This document shows positions 8,215 to 16,963 of a stretch of 64,000 nucleotides of DNA, piece by piece. Numbering within the stretch: the first letter of the stretch is position 1; each line of letters starts with the position of its first letter. The stretch is taken from the NCBI GenBank assembly GCA_021779835.1, contig JAJXZX010000006.1:1-64000 (forward strand), written 5' to 3'. The notes under the pieces are model-generated. The model was not told where the DNA came from. It ran no database searches and saw only the letters and a list, made by a program, of their open reading frames with translations. A program made the translations under genes and the position numbers. The DNA is from Pseudomonadota bacterium. GTDB taxonomy: Bacteria; Pseudomonadota; Alphaproteobacteria; Rhodobacterales; Rhodobacteraceae.

Positions 8215-8823
8215 TTACGCGGGCGGCATCGTCGCCTTCATGCTATCGCGCTCGCTGAACCGTGCGAACCAATCGGCCAATGCCTCGCGGCCCAACCGCC
8301 AGTTGCGGTCAGCGTGGCGGAAATCAACATAGCCCAGCGCACAAGCAACCGCGACCTGTCCCATGTCCAGCGGACCGGCCAAATGGCTCATCCAGCGGCC
8401 ATTTACCGCATCCAGCGCCCGCGCGATCTTCGCCCATTGCCCGTCTACCCACGGGGCATAGCGCTTGTCCTCCGGGCGCAGGCGCGCCTCATATACCATC
8501 AGGATTGCCGCATCGAGGATACCGTCCGCCGTCGCCTCTAGGGTCAGCGTCTCCCACAGTCGCGGGCCGGTGGGGTAAAGCTTGCCCCCGGCACGATCGT
8601 CCAGATAGCGACAGATCACGCGGCTATCGTAGATCGCCGGGCCATCCGCACGCTCCAGCGCCGGGATCTTGCCCAGCGGGTTCTGGGCAACGGGCATGGT
8701 GCCGGCATCAACCGGTGTGCCCGCCGCGTGAACCAGCGTAACAGAGCCTTCCAGCCCGGTTTCCATAAGCAGCACCATGACCTTGCGGACATAGGGAGAG
8801 GTGGGGGAGTGATAGAGGCGCAT
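8215..8823 (-). CDS. Glutathione S-transferase family protein
   Basis: The protein has 202 residues from ATG 8821-8823, with GGAAGGAA just upstream. It has the thioredoxin-like N-domain (MRLYHSPTSPYVRKVMVLL, with the SPTSPYVRK active-site region and NPLGKIPALE) and an all-helical C-domain. NPLGKIPAL and DSRVICRYLD form the usual glutathione-binding segment. The substrate cannot be told. GST genes are often found beside petABC in Rhodobacterales, but they are separate transcription units here. Confidence 0.9.
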   Translation of the reverse strand: MRLYHSPTSPYVRKVMVLLMETGLEGSVTLVHAAGTPVDAGTMPVAQNPLGKIPALERADGPAIYDSRVICRYLDDRAGGKLYPTGPRLWETLTLEATADGILDAAILMVYEARLRPEDKRYAPWVDGQWAKIARALDAVNGRWMSHLAGPLDMGQVAVACALGYVDFRHADRNWRLGREALADWFARFSERDSMKATMPPA

Positions 8824-8893
8824 CGCGGTTCCTTCCGGCTTTCGATGGGCATAGGTTAGGGCGATTGGCGCCCAAGGGAAAGCAATCGCAGCG

Positions 8894-9511
8894 TCAGTCG
8901 CTGACAACCGCGCGCATCAGTGCGGCAAGCCGGACGCCGTCAGGGCCCAACGCCTCCAACCCGGTAGCCGCACCAAGGCGAGCGGACTCCGGTTTGTTTT
9001 GCGCCAGCTTCCATGTGCCCTGCACATCGGTGATCGTCAGGCGGCAAGGCACGATCATCCGCATCATCCGCTCCATCACGCCGTCGGTCATCTTGCTGCT
9101 GGACCACGGCTTCTTGGGCAACAGGCGCGCCTCGAAATGGGCGGACAACCGGTCCAGCATGGCGCGCAACGTATCCTGCGGCAAAAGCTCCAACGTGCCG
9201 CGCAAGTGGACCGCGACATAGTTCCAGGTTGGCACCTGATCGACCGCGCCATACCAGTCGGGCGAGATATACCCCTCTGGCCCTAGGATCGACATTACGG
9301 CGGGTTGCGGCGACCCAAGCTGGGCGGTGATCGGGTTTGACCGGACCAGGTGAAGTTCCACGCTGGCGCCATCGTCTGCCAGCAGAAATGGGATGTGCGA
9401 CAGAAGCGGCCCCGCGTCGGCATTAACGGCAAGGGTGCCGAACCCACGATCGCGCGCAAAGGCGAGGTTGCGGGCCGCGGGAGTTTGGCGAAAGGCGGGG
9501 TTGGGGTGCAT
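8894..9511 (-). CDS. FMN-binding negative transcriptional regulator, PaiB family
   Basis: The 205-residue protein matches the PaiB/YhbV-like flavin-binding fold: MHPNPAFRQ at the start, GFGTLAVNADAGPLLSHIPF, LVRSNPIT and YISPDWYG-VPTWNYVAVHLRG are family landmarks. PaiB was named for repressing sporulation and degradative enzyme genes in Bacillus, but most members are uncharacterised flavin-binding split-barrel proteins. A half FMN-riboswitch-like motif lies 60 bases upstream, but on the opposite strand. It is separate from the GST gene by 70 bases and may share a transcript with it. Confidence 0.87.
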   Translation of the reverse strand: MHPNPAFRQTPAARNLAFARDRGFGTLAVNADAGPLLSHIPFLLADDGASVELHLVRSNPITAQLGSPQPAVMSILGPEGYISPDWYGAVDQVPTWNYVAVHLRGTLELLPQDTLRAMLDRLSAHFEARLLPKKPWSSSKMTDGVMERMMRMIVPCRLTITDVQGTWKLAQNKPESARLGAATGLEALGPDGVRLAALMRAVVSD

Positions 9512-9570
9512 CTTCGTCGCTCCTGTGGTCGTTCAGTCGTAACCGGGGATTGCGACGACGCCAAGGGCTA

Positions 9571-9618
9571 GGCGGGGTGGGGTGAAATTCCCCACCGGCA
9601 GTAAAGTCCTGACGGAAG
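9571..9618 (+). promoter_or_regulatory. Half FMN riboswitch-like element (probably degenerate)
   Basis: The plus strand reads GTGGGG-TGAAATT-CCCCAC (9577-9595) followed by CGGCAGTAAAGTCC and GACGGAAG. The first part is the highly conserved P2 arm of the RFN element (GGGGTGAAATTCCCCACCGGC). The continuation resembles the distal end of the element (AGTTAAAGTCCGGATGGAAG). The middle, including the conserved GCCCGCGAGC joint and the second GCCGAC arm, is missing. Downstream (9619-9877) no recognisable riboflavin gene is present. A functional aptamer is therefore unlikely; a deletion remnant fits better. Confidence 0.5.
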
Positions 9619-9877
9619 TGGCTGACTGGGTGATTGCGCCATCGCGAATGGCGCGGCTTTTCCCTGTCGCCTGAAGCTCTGGCTGACGTGTCTGGGAAAC
9701 AAGCAAAACATGACACACCGCTGCAACGCCTTCATCAAGGAAACAGGCATTCCGATGTCGTGGCTGAGGCTCTGGCCGGGAACGCGCTTTTCAATTGCTT
9801 TGGCAGAGATATCCGCGGGGTAAGCCGCTTTGTAACCGCGCTGACGGGGTAGACAGCCCCCGCCTCGGTCCGCGCTG
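9619..9877. other. Gene-free stretch downstream of the FMN-like motif
   Basis: This stretch lies between the half FMN element and the convergent mtaB stop. Short open frames exist (for example a 72-codon plus-strand frame from 9634), but none has a convincing start site or resemblance to a riboflavin synthesis or transport gene. It may hold the scar of a lost gene once under the riboswitch. Confidence 0.35.
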
Positions 9878-11125
9878 CTAGGCGGTCAGGTGCGTGCCGT
9901 CATGGCCGGTGATCGTCGCGGTGACGATCTGGCCTTCTGGGTGGTCAGCTGTGAAGGCGACTTCGGTGAATTGTTCGGTGCGGCCCATGCGGGGCGACTC
10001 GGTCAGGATGCGGTGGGTTTTGCCCAACTGCGCGGCGAGGTGGCGGGCGAGTGCCGTGTCGCCGGCGGCACGCAGTCGCGCGGCCCGAGATTTGATTGCG
10101 GCGCCGACGACGGCGGGCATGCGGGCAGCGGGCGTGCCCTGACGGGCAGAATAAGGGAAGACGTGGAGGAATGCCAGGCCACAATCGTCGACCAGCTTTA
10201 GCGAGTTTTCAAACATTGCCTCGGTCTCGGTCGGGAAGCCTGCAATGATGTCGGCGCCGAACACGATGTCGGGGCGCAGGCGACGCGCCTCTGTGCAGAA
10301 CGCAATGGCGTCCTCGCGCAGGTGGCGGCGCTTCATACGTTTCAGGATCATGTCATCGCCCGCTTGCAGAGAAAGGTGCAGGTGGGGCATCAGGCGTGGC
10401 TCTGTCGCAATCGCCTGCATCAGGTTCTCATCCGCCTCGATCGAATCGATGGAGGAGATGCGCAGGCGGGCAAGGTCGGGGACCAGCCGCAGGATACGCA
10501 TCACCAGATCCCCAAGGCGCGGGGTTGCGGGCAGGTCGGCGCCCCAAGAGGTAAGATCGACGCCCGTCAGTACGACCTCTTGGAAGCCCTTCCCGACGAG
10601 GCGCTTGATCTGCTCGACCACAACCCCGGCGGGGACTGAGCGGGAATTGCCGCGCCCAAAGGGGATGATGCAGAAGGTGCATCGGTGGTCGCAGCCGTTT
10701 TGCACCTGCACGTAGGCGCGGTGGCGGCCGAAGCCGTCGATCAGGTGGCCCGCGGTTTCGCGCACTGACATGATGTCATCGACCTGCACGCGTTCGGTTT
10801 CACCGATCAGATTGGGGATGCGCAGGGCGTTCCACGTTTCGGCCTGCATCTTTTCCGTATTGCCAACTACACGCGACACCTCTGGCATCGCAGCGAAGGT
10901 GGCAGGTTCGGTCTGCGCGGCGCAGCCGGTGACGACGAGGGTGGCGTCGGGGTGGGCGCGGCGCAGTTTGCGGATTTCTTGTTTTGCTTTGCGCACGGCC
11001 TCTGCGGTCACAGCGCAGGTGTTAACCACGATGAGGTTGTCGATGCCTTCTGACAGTTCCTTCATCGCCTCTGACTCATACGCGTTCAGGCGGCAGCCAA
11101 GCGTGGTGAAAATGGGCGCGCTCAT
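9878..11125 (-). CDS. mtaB: tRNA t6A37 methylthiotransferase MtaB
   Basis: MtaB converts t6A37 of tRNA to ms2t6A using two iron-sulfur clusters and SAM. The 415-residue protein has the UPF0004 N-domain ([25 protein letters not shown], supplying three cysteines), the radical-SAM motif in [15 protein letters not shown] (CxxxCxxC, about residue 145), a TIM-barrel region, and a short C-terminal TRAM-like tail. CRLNAYES and [11 protein letters not shown] favour MtaB over MiaB or RimO. The ATG overlaps the dapF stop by 4 bases (ATGA), so the two are co-translated. Confidence 0.92.
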   Translation of the reverse strand: MSAPIFTTLGCRLNAYESEAMKELSEGIDNLIVVNTCAVTAEAVRKAKQEIRKLRRAHPDATLVVTGCAAQTEPATFAAMPEVSRVVGNTEKMQAETWNALRIPNLIGETERVQVDDIMSVRETAGHLIDGFGRHRAYVQVQNGCDHRCTFCIIPFGRGNSRSVPAGVVVEQIKRLVGKGFQEVVLTGVDLTSWGADLPATPRLGDLVMRILRLVPDLARLRISSIDSIEADENLMQAIATEPRLMPHLHLSLQAGDDMILKRMKRRHLREDAIAFCTEARRLRPDIVFGADIIAGFPTETEAMFENSLKLVDDCGLAFLHVFPYSARQGTPAARMPAVVGAAIKSRAARLRAAGDTALARHLAAQLGKTHRILTESPRMGRTEQFTEVAFTADHPEGQIVTATITGHDGTHLTA

Positions 11126-11961
11126 TTGTGGGCGGCGAGGAAGCTGGGGGTCAGGATGCCGTCGAACACATGCGCTGTGGGGCCGGTCAGCCAGACGCCA
11201 TCGTCGCGCCAGTCAACGTGCAGCGTGCCGCCATCGACGTCGATGGTGACGCTACGCCCCGTAAGCCCGCGCTGGGCGGCAGCGACCGCAGTGGCGCATG
11301 TGCCGGAGCCGCAGGCGAGGGTTATGCCTGCGCCACGCTCCCACACGCGCATACGCAGGTGGTCTGGGGTGATGAGGCTGGCGAATTCGACGTTGGTGCG
11401 TTCGGGGAACAGGGGGTCGTGTTCCAGCGCGGGGCCAAGGTTTGCCACATCGACCGCCTCGGCGTTTGGGACGAAGAAGATGCAATGCGGGTTGCCCATG
11501 CCGACGGCAACGGGATCGCCGGGCAGCGGCAGGTGCAGAAGGTCGGCGGGGCGGGCAAGCGGCACTTCTGCCCAGTCAAGCTGCGGCGCGCCCATGTTGA
11601 CGCGGGTCAGGCCGTCTCCCGCATCCTCTGCATGTAACAGTCCGCGCGCGGTGCGAATCGTGAGGGCCGCTTTGCCGGTCTGGGTCATCAGGTGGCGCGC
11701 GACGCAGCGCGTGGCGTTGCCGCAGGCGCCGGCGATGGAGCCGTCAGAGTTCCAGAAGGTCAGCAGGATGTCGGCATCAGCCGCGTCATCCAGCGTCACC
11801 AGTTGGTCGAAGCCCACGCCAGTGTGGCGGTCGCCGATAGCGCGCGCGAGCGACGCGGTGACAAGCGCAGGCGCCCCGCGTTGGTCGATGACCACGAAGT
11901 CATTGCCCGCCCCGTGCATCTTCATGAACGGCAGGCCGTTGGATTGCTGCGTTTCCCTCAT
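11122..11961 (-). CDS. dapF: Diaminopimelate epimerase
   Basis: DapF interconverts LL- and meso-diaminopimelate for lysine and peptidoglycan synthesis, without a cofactor, using two cysteines. The 279-residue protein from ATG 11959-11961 shows [13 protein letters not shown] at the start, the first catalytic Cys in [11 protein letters not shown] and the second in [10 protein letters not shown]. Both residues and the length fit the family. It is followed by mtaB with an ATGA overlap, a pair common in alphaproteobacteria. Confidence 0.97.
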   Translation of the reverse strand: MRETQQSNGLPFMKMHGAGNDFVVIDQRGAPALVTASLARAIGDRHTGVGFDQLVTLDDAADADILLTFWNSDGSIAGACGNATRCVARHLMTQTGKAALTIRTARGLLHAEDAGDGLTRVNMGAPQLDWAEVPLARPADLLHLPLPGDPVAVGMGNPHCIFFVPNAEAVDVANLGPALEHDPLFPERTNVEFASLITPDHLRMRVWERGAGITLACGSGTCATAVAAAQRGLTGRSVTIDVDGGTLHVDWRDDGVWLTGPTAHVFDGILTPSFLAAHK

Positions 11962-12069
11962 GCGCGGTGATATACGCGCGCCAAAATCTTTTTGCCAGAT
12001 GCGCGCAAATATTCCGTCCTTTTGCTCTTGACGGTGGTGGGCGATCTTTCTAGTTAGGCCGCCTAGTGT

Positions 12070-12145
12070 GGGCCTGTAGCTCAGTTGGTAGAGCAACTGA
12101 CTTTTAATCAGTAGGTCACGGGTTCGGATCCCGTCGGGCTCACCA
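12070..12145 (+). tRNA. tRNA-Lys (anticodon TTT)
   Basis: A full cloverleaf can be drawn: acceptor strand GGGCCTG pairs with CGGGCTC, the D arm contains AGCTCAGTTGGTAGAGC, the anticodon loop CTTTTAA carries TTT, and the T arm reads ACGGG-TTCGGAT-CCCGT. CCA is encoded. The gene is 76 bases long and followed 3 bases later by a strong terminator, so it is a single-gene transcript. Confidence 0.97.
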
Positions 12146-12147
12146 CT

Positions 12148-12191
12148 AAAATCAAAACGCCCGGGCTTAACGGCTCGGGCGTTTTGATTTT
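12148..12191 (+). terminator. Terminator after tRNA-Lys
   Basis: A long near-perfect inverted repeat, AAAATCAAAACGCCCG paired with CGGGCGTTTTGATTTT, closes on a short loop and ends in T-rich sequence. It serves the tRNA on the plus strand and may also work for the minus-strand cyd transcript, which ends at 12265. Confidence 0.85.
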
Positions 12192-12264
12192 ATCGGTTAG
12201 CGGTGTGACAACCACGGCCCGTTGAAGAAACCAGTTGCATCAAATGGTTCGAGGCGCGCGGACC

Positions 12265-12393
12265 TTACAGGTGGCGGGGCTTTTTCTGTTCGCCGGAAAG
12301 ATACGCGTCCTCCTGCATTTCCAGCCACATCGCGTTTAGAACCGCGAAACCTGCTGCCAGCGGCAGCCCGAGGAGCCAAGCGAAGTACCACAT
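12265..12393 (-). CDS. cydX: Cytochrome bd small subunit CydX (YbgT family)
   Basis: A 42-residue protein starts at ATG 12391-12393, 15 bases after the cydB stop. It begins MWYFAWLLGLPLAAG and continues through one membrane helix to AVLNAMWLEMQ, the pattern of CydX/CbdX proteins (MWYFAWxLG, NALWLE). CydX is a single-helix subunit needed for stability of the bd oxidase and its heme b595/d site. The Lys/Arg tail (KKPRH) is cytoplasmic-like. Position as last gene of the operon is also typical. Confidence 0.93.
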   Translation of the reverse strand: MWYFAWLLGLPLAAGFAVLNAMWLEMQEDAYLSGEQKKPRHL

Positions 12394-12408
12394 TTTCAGT
12401 GTCCTTTC

Positions 12409-13560
12409 TTAGTAAACGCTATGCGAATTGCCGGCCACGTCGGCCTCTGTCACCTTGCCCCACAGGACTTTGTAGACCCATGCGGTGTAGAGCAGAATCA
12501 GTGGCATGAAGATCACCGTCACCACCAGCATGACAAACAGGGTCATTTGCGAGGAGGAGGCGTTCCACACCGTCAGCGAGGAATGTGCGTCGGTGGAGGA
12601 CGGCAAGATGAAAGGAAACATCGTCAGGCCCACCGAAGAGATCACGCCAAGGATAGCCAGTTTGGAGAACAGAAGCGTGCTGATTTCCCGGCGGGAACGC
12701 AGGCCGAGGACGGTCAGCAACAGCCCGCCGAAGCCCAGAATTGGGGCGATCAGGATCCACGGGCGCAGGGTGTAGGCGTCGAGCCAGCTGCCGCCGCGCG
12801 CCACTTCGGTGTAAAGCGGGTTGGACGGGCCATTTGGGGCTACGGCACCAACGATATGGTAGCCTTGGATCCCATAGGCGAGCCAGAGCCCGGCCGCCGC
12901 ATAGCCCAAAACCGCAACCAGCCCAGTGACAGAGCCGATGGCGCGTGCGCGTGCGGCCACGGGGCCCTGTGTCTTTACCGCAAGCCATGCCGCGCCGTGG
13001 GTCATCAGCATGGTCAGCGAGACGATACCTGCCAGCAGCGCAAAAGGGCGGAGGAGGCCGAAGAATGAGCCCTCGTAGATCGACAACAGGTCTTGGTTAA
13101 AGTGGAACGGCACGCCTTGCAGCACGTTGCCGACCGCAACGCCAAAGATCAGCGCGGGCACGGCGCCGCCGATGAACAGCGCCCAGTCCCACGTGTCACG
13201 CCAGCTTTGGCTTTCGCGCTTGGAGCGGTATTTGAACGCCACCGGCCGCAGGATCAGAGCCGCCAGCACCACAAACATCGCGAGGTAGAAGCCGGAGAAG
13301 CTGACCGCGTAAAGCGGTGGCCATGCGGCGAAGATGGCGCCGCCGCCGAGGATGAACCAAACTTGGTTCCCCTCCCACGTCGGACCGATGGAGTTGATGG
13401 CGACGCGCCGCTCCAGGTCGGTTTGGCCGACAAAGGGCAAAAGCGCGCCGATGCCAAGGTCGAATCCGTCCGTCAGTGCAAAGCCGATCAGGAGGACGCC
13501 AAGCAGCCCCCACCAGATCACGCGCACGGTGTCGAGGTCGATAAGATGAGACATGATCAT
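12409..13560 (-). CDS. cydB: Cytochrome bd ubiquinol oxidase subunit II
   Basis: CydB is the second large subunit of cytochrome bd, a high-affinity quinol oxidase used at low oxygen. The 383-residue membrane protein has WWGLLGVLLIGFALTDGFDLG near its N-terminus, GPTWEGNQVWFILGGGAIFAAWP, and a VFILPSS-like segment (FPFILPSSTDAHSSLTVW) near the end, all family landmarks. ATG 13558-13560 is preferred (GGAG 8 bases upstream); a second ATG lies two codons downstream. It starts 5 bases after cydA. Confidence 0.96.
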   Translation of the reverse strand: MIMSHLIDLDTVRVIWWGLLGVLLIGFALTDGFDLGIGALLPFVGQTDLERRVAINSIGPTWEGNQVWFILGGGAIFAAWPPLYAVSFSGFYLAMFVVLAALILRPVAFKYRSKRESQSWRDTWDWALFIGGAVPALIFGVAVGNVLQGVPFHFNQDLLSIYEGSFFGLLRPFALLAGIVSLTMLMTHGAAWLAVKTQGPVAARARAIGSVTGLVAVLGYAAAGLWLAYGIQGYHIVGAVAPNGPSNPLYTEVARGGSWLDAYTLRPWILIAPILGFGGLLLTVLGLRSRREISTLLFSKLAILGVISSVGLTMFPFILPSSTDAHSSLTVWNASSSQMTLFVMLVVTVIFMPLILLYTAWVYKVLWGKVTEADVAGNSHSVY

Positions 13561-13565
13561 GGTCG

Positions 13566-15176
13566 TTACTCCGCAGGCGCTGCAAAGGGTGCGGCATGTG
13601 CGCCGCCGCGCAGCCGGGTTTCATGTGCATCGTTCCAAGTCTGCGTTTCCTCGACATCCTGGAAGGGGCCCTTGCGGATGTACTTCAGCATAAGCCCCAT
13701 CTCGACAATGAAGAGAACGGTATAAAGCGTCGCAAACCCAGCGATGGTCAGCAGAAGGTCGGTGGCAGACAGATGGCTGACCGACATCGCGGTTGGCAAC
13801 ACACCGTCCACCGTCCAGGGTTGGCGCCCGAACTCTGCCACGATCCAGCCCATTTCGGCGGCAATCCAGGGTGTCGGGATCATCACAACGGCAAGGATCA
13901 ACGCCCCGCGCGGAAACTTCATCCGGCGGAAAGAGGCGCGGTAGAAGAAGTAGATCATCGTGCCGATGAAGCCAAAGCCAAGCCCCGCCATTATGCGGAA
14001 GCCCCAGAACAGTGGCCACACGGTTGGCACGGTGTCGTTGGCCGCCGCGCTGATCTGCGCATCCGTCGCGGTGCGGGGATCTTCGACGTATTTCTTCAAC
14101 AGGAAAGCGTAGCCGAGGTTTTCCGAATGTTGCTCGAAGGTCGCTTTCACATCCGCAGGGACATTCCCCTTGTCCGCGCGATAGGTCATCAGCGCGTCAT
14201 AGGCGATCAGGCCATCACGAATACGCCCTTCGGCCTCTTTCACCAGATCGTTGATGCCGGGGATCGGCGTGTCGAAAGACCGGGTGCCGATGATGCCCAT
14301 CAGCCACGGAATATGCACGGCATAGCGCGTTTTGTGATTGGCCTGATCGGGGATACCGAAGGCGGTGAACGCGGCGGGCGCGGGTTCGGTCTGCCACATC
14401 GCCTCGATCGAGGCGAGTTTCATCTTTTGGCTAAGGCCCGCGTTATAGCCGCTTTCGTCACCCAGCAGGACGACCGACAGGGCCGCGGCCAGACCGAAGG
14501 CAGAGGCGATGGCGATGGAACGGCGCGCCAGTTCGACATGACGCCCCTTCAACAAATACCACGCCGAAACGCCCAACACGAAGACCGAGGCGGTGACGTA
14601 GCCCGCCGAGACCGTATGCACGAATTTCGCCTGCGCGACCTCATTGAACATCACGTCGTAAAAGCTCGTCATCTCCATCCGCATCGTCATCGGGTTGAAG
14701 GTGGCGCCAACCGGGTGCTGCATCCAGCCGTTTGCGATGAGGATCCACAAAGCCGAGAAGTTAGAGCCGATGGCGACCAGCCAAGCCACGATCATGTGCT
14801 GCACCTTGGGCAGCTTGTCCCAGCCGAAGAAGAACAGGCCGACAAAGGTTGCCTCAAGGAAGAAGGCCATCAACCCTTCGATCGCCAGCGGCGCACCGAA
14901 AATGTCGCCGACGTATTGGCTATAATAGCTCCAGTTCATGCCGAACTCGAACTCCATCGTGAGGCCGGTAGCGACGCCCAGGACGAAGTTGATGCCGAAC
15001 AGGGTGCCCCAGAACTTGGTCATCTGACGCCAGATGGGGCGGTTGGTCATGACATAGACAGTCTCCATGATCGCGACGATGAGCGAGAGGCCGAGGGTCA
15101 GCGGCACAAACAGGAAGTGGTAAAGAGCGGTCATCGCAAACTGCAAGCGAGAGAGCTCGACGATACTGATGTCCAT
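13566..15176 (-). CDS. cydA: Cytochrome bd ubiquinol oxidase subunit I
   Basis: CydA binds hemes b558, b595 and d and oxidises quinol. The 536-residue protein begins MDISIVELSRLQFAMTALYH; His20 corresponds to the conserved heme ligand. GWMQHPVG holds the b558 histidine region, and the periplasmic Q-loop is long (about residues 245-385), as in the E. coli-type enzyme. GFRIMAGLGF carries the methionine ligand. A perfect FNR box lies 85 bases upstream. cydC ends 143 bases before it, so cydABX may have its own promoter in addition to read-through. Confidence 0.97.
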   Translation of the reverse strand: MDISIVELSRLQFAMTALYHFLFVPLTLGLSLIVAIMETVYVMTNRPIWRQMTKFWGTLFGINFVLGVATGLTMEFEFGMNWSYYSQYVGDIFGAPLAIEGLMAFFLEATFVGLFFFGWDKLPKVQHMIVAWLVAIGSNFSALWILIANGWMQHPVGATFNPMTMRMEMTSFYDVMFNEVAQAKFVHTVSAGYVTASVFVLGVSAWYLLKGRHVELARRSIAIASAFGLAAALSVVLLGDESGYNAGLSQKMKLASIEAMWQTEPAPAAFTAFGIPDQANHKTRYAVHIPWLMGIIGTRSFDTPIPGINDLVKEAEGRIRDGLIAYDALMTYRADKGNVPADVKATFEQHSENLGYAFLLKKYVEDPRTATDAQISAAANDTVPTVWPLFWGFRIMAGLGFGFIGTMIYFFYRASFRRMKFPRGALILAVVMIPTPWIAAEMGWIVAEFGRQPWTVDGVLPTAMSVSHLSATDLLLTIAGFATLYTVLFIVEMGLMLKYIRKGPFQDVEETQTWNDAHETRLRGGAHAAPFAAPAE

Positions 15177-15260
15177 CTTTCGGTGCTCCGGATGGGCCGG
15201 AAAGATGTTCCGGCGACTCATGTTATACGAGGGATATATTCCGTCTTGGGAATGCATGAT

Positions 15261-15274
15261 TTGATCGAGATCAA
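15261..15274. promoter_or_regulatory. FNR/FnrL binding box upstream of cydA
   Basis: TTGATCGAGATCAA is a perfect match to the FNR consensus TTGAT-N4-ATCAA. It sits in the 143-base gap between the cydC stop and the cydA start. FnrL proteins of Rhodobacterales switch on low-oxygen genes, and cytochrome bd is a natural target, so activation of cydABX under microaerobic conditions is inferred. Confidence 0.85.
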
Positions 15275-15319
15275 AGGTGCATGGTAATTGTATCAATAAG
15301 TAGCGCGAAATTCCGAAGG

Positions 15320-16963
15320 TCAGGTGAGCAAAATGACGCGGTCAGCCCAGCCAAGTTCGGCACTGCGGTGCGAGGTAGTCAGGATGGCGGCGTCGGGCAG
15401 GTAAGCGCGGATGCCGTGGAGCGCGCGCGCCGCCGTTACGGGGTCCAGCCCCTCGGTCGGCTCATCGAGCAACAGCACGCGGGGGCGGCGCAGCAAAGCG
15501 CGGGCGAGCGCGAGCCTCCGCGCCTCCCCGCCAGAGAGTCCAGCGCCTGCCTCGCCCAAAGGGGCGTCCAGGCCGCCTTTGGCGCGGATCACGCCGTCGA
15601 GCGCGGCGGCTTGCAGGGCCGCCCAAGCCTCGGTGTCATCAAGGTCGTCGCGGCTAAGGGCGAGGTTTTCGCGGATGCTGCCCGCGACCAGCGCGGTGCG
15701 TTGGGGTAGGAGGGTGAGGCGGGCGCGCAAATCAGGCTCTGTCATTGCGGAAATTGCGGTTCCGTCGATGAGGATATCGCCGGTGGTGGGCGTGAGCAGA
15801 CCGGCGATCACGAAGAGCAGGGTGCTTTTACCGGCCCCGCTGGGGGCAGCAACGGCGACGGTTTCGCCCGGTGCGACGGTCAGCGAGCGGTCGGTGAAAA
15901 TTGCGCGGAACGCCCCGACGCGTCGATAGCTAAGCGCCGTGACGGTCAGGCCGGGGCCGCCTTGGGCGATGTGGGGCGAAGGTTGCGCCAGTGTGGTCTC
16001 TGCCCGTTCCATCACGCGGCCTGCGGCGTCGCGCATGCGGCCCAGATCAGCCATCCCGCGCCGCAGGGTGTGCAGCGTTTCGGCCAGCGCGAGGGCGGCA
16101 AAGACCCCAAGCGCGGCCAGAGCGGGGTTGGTCCGATGGTTGGCGATCAGCGCGCTGCCGATCACCATTGCGCCTGCAACCGCGAGCGTGGCGATGAAGG
16201 ACAGGGCGAGGGCGGCGGCGCGGTCGGTGCGGTCTTGCTGGCGTAGGGCGCGGCGTGCGGTAATGTCTGCGGCGGAAACGCAAGCGGTTTGCCTGCCCAT
16301 GCGGCCGTAGGCGATGAGCTCGACCCGGCCGCGGATAAGGTCGATGACGGCCTGGCGCAGGCTTTGAGTCGCGCGTTCGGCGGCGATGGACGGGGCGCGG
16401 GCTGCACGTGCGGTAACGATCAACACCAGCACGCCACCACCGACGAAGGTGCCGATAATCCAGAGCGCGACGGGCAGGCCGACCCAAGCCCACAGGGCAG
16501 CGAAGACCACCCCGTGTGTCACTATCGCACCTAAAAGCGGTAGAGCCAGCCGAAGTGCGACGCCATCCAGCGCGTCAACATCCGCCGTTAGGCGGTTCAG
16601 CGCCACCGCGCCGCGGAGCCGCAGCATGGCGTCCAGTCCGGCGCGCGCTTGGCGTCGTAATAGATCGACGCGCAAGGCCGTCAGTGCGCCGAGGGTGGCG
16701 TCGTGGGTCAGCAAGCGCTCGCCATATCGCCCGAAAGTGCGGCCCAGGGCTAAGGCGCGGATGCCTGCGCTGGGGCCGAAGAGGTTGAACACCGCGCCCG
16801 CTCCGGCCAGACCCGCCGCGCCGGTTGCAGTGATGAACCAGCCCGACAGCGACAGGAGGCCCGCCCCGGCGAGCAGGACTGCCACCACCAGCAGGGCGCC
16901 CAATGCCATCGTCGCCTGACGCGCGCGCCACAGAAGGCGCCAGACGGACCAAAGCGCGCTCAT
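15320..16963 (-). CDS. cydC: Glutathione/cysteine ABC exporter subunit CydC
   Basis: CydDC exports glutathione and cysteine to the periplasm and is needed to assemble cytochrome bd. The 547-residue protein has an N-terminal six-helix membrane domain and an ATPase domain with Walker A APSGAGKST, signature LSGGEARRLALARALL and Walker B VLLLDEPTEGLD. It starts with an ATGA overlap on the cydD stop and lies directly upstream of cydA, which separates it from unrelated exporters of the same class. Confidence 0.93.
   Translation of the reverse strand: MSALWSVWRLLWRARQATMALGALLVVAVLLAGAGLLSLSGWFITATGAAGLAGAGAVFNLFGPSAGIRALALGRTFGRYGERLLTHDATLGALTALRVDLLRRQARAGLDAMLRLRGAVALNRLTADVDALDGVALRLALPLLGAIVTHGVVFAALWAWVGLPVALWIIGTFVGGGVLVLIVTARAARAPSIAAERATQSLRQAVIDLIRGRVELIAYGRMGRQTACVSAADITARRALRQQDRTDRAAALALSFIATLAVAGAMVIGSALIANHRTNPALAALGVFAALALAETLHTLRRGMADLGRMRDAAGRVMERAETTLAQPSPHIAQGGPGLTVTALSYRRVGAFRAIFTDRSLTVAPGETVAVAAPSGAGKSTLLFVIAGLLTPTTGDILIDGTAISAMTEPDLRARLTLLPQRTALVAGSIRENLALSRDDLDDTEAWAALQAAALDGVIRAKGGLDAPLGEAGAGLSGGEARRLALARALLRRPRVLLLDEPTEGLDPVTAARALHGIRAYLPDAAILTTSHRSAELGWADRVILLT

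Noticed and set aside
9571-9740. Intact FMN riboswitch
   Set aside because: The second conserved arm and the GCCCGCGAGC joint are missing, so only a half element is called.
12070-12191. Integration site of a mobile element at tRNA-Lys
   Set aside because: No integrase gene and no repeat of the tRNA 3' end was seen; flanks are dapF and the cyd operon.
13596-15287. 563-codon open frame opposite cydA
   Set aside because: Antisense to a full-length cydA; composition biased to Arg/His/Asp.
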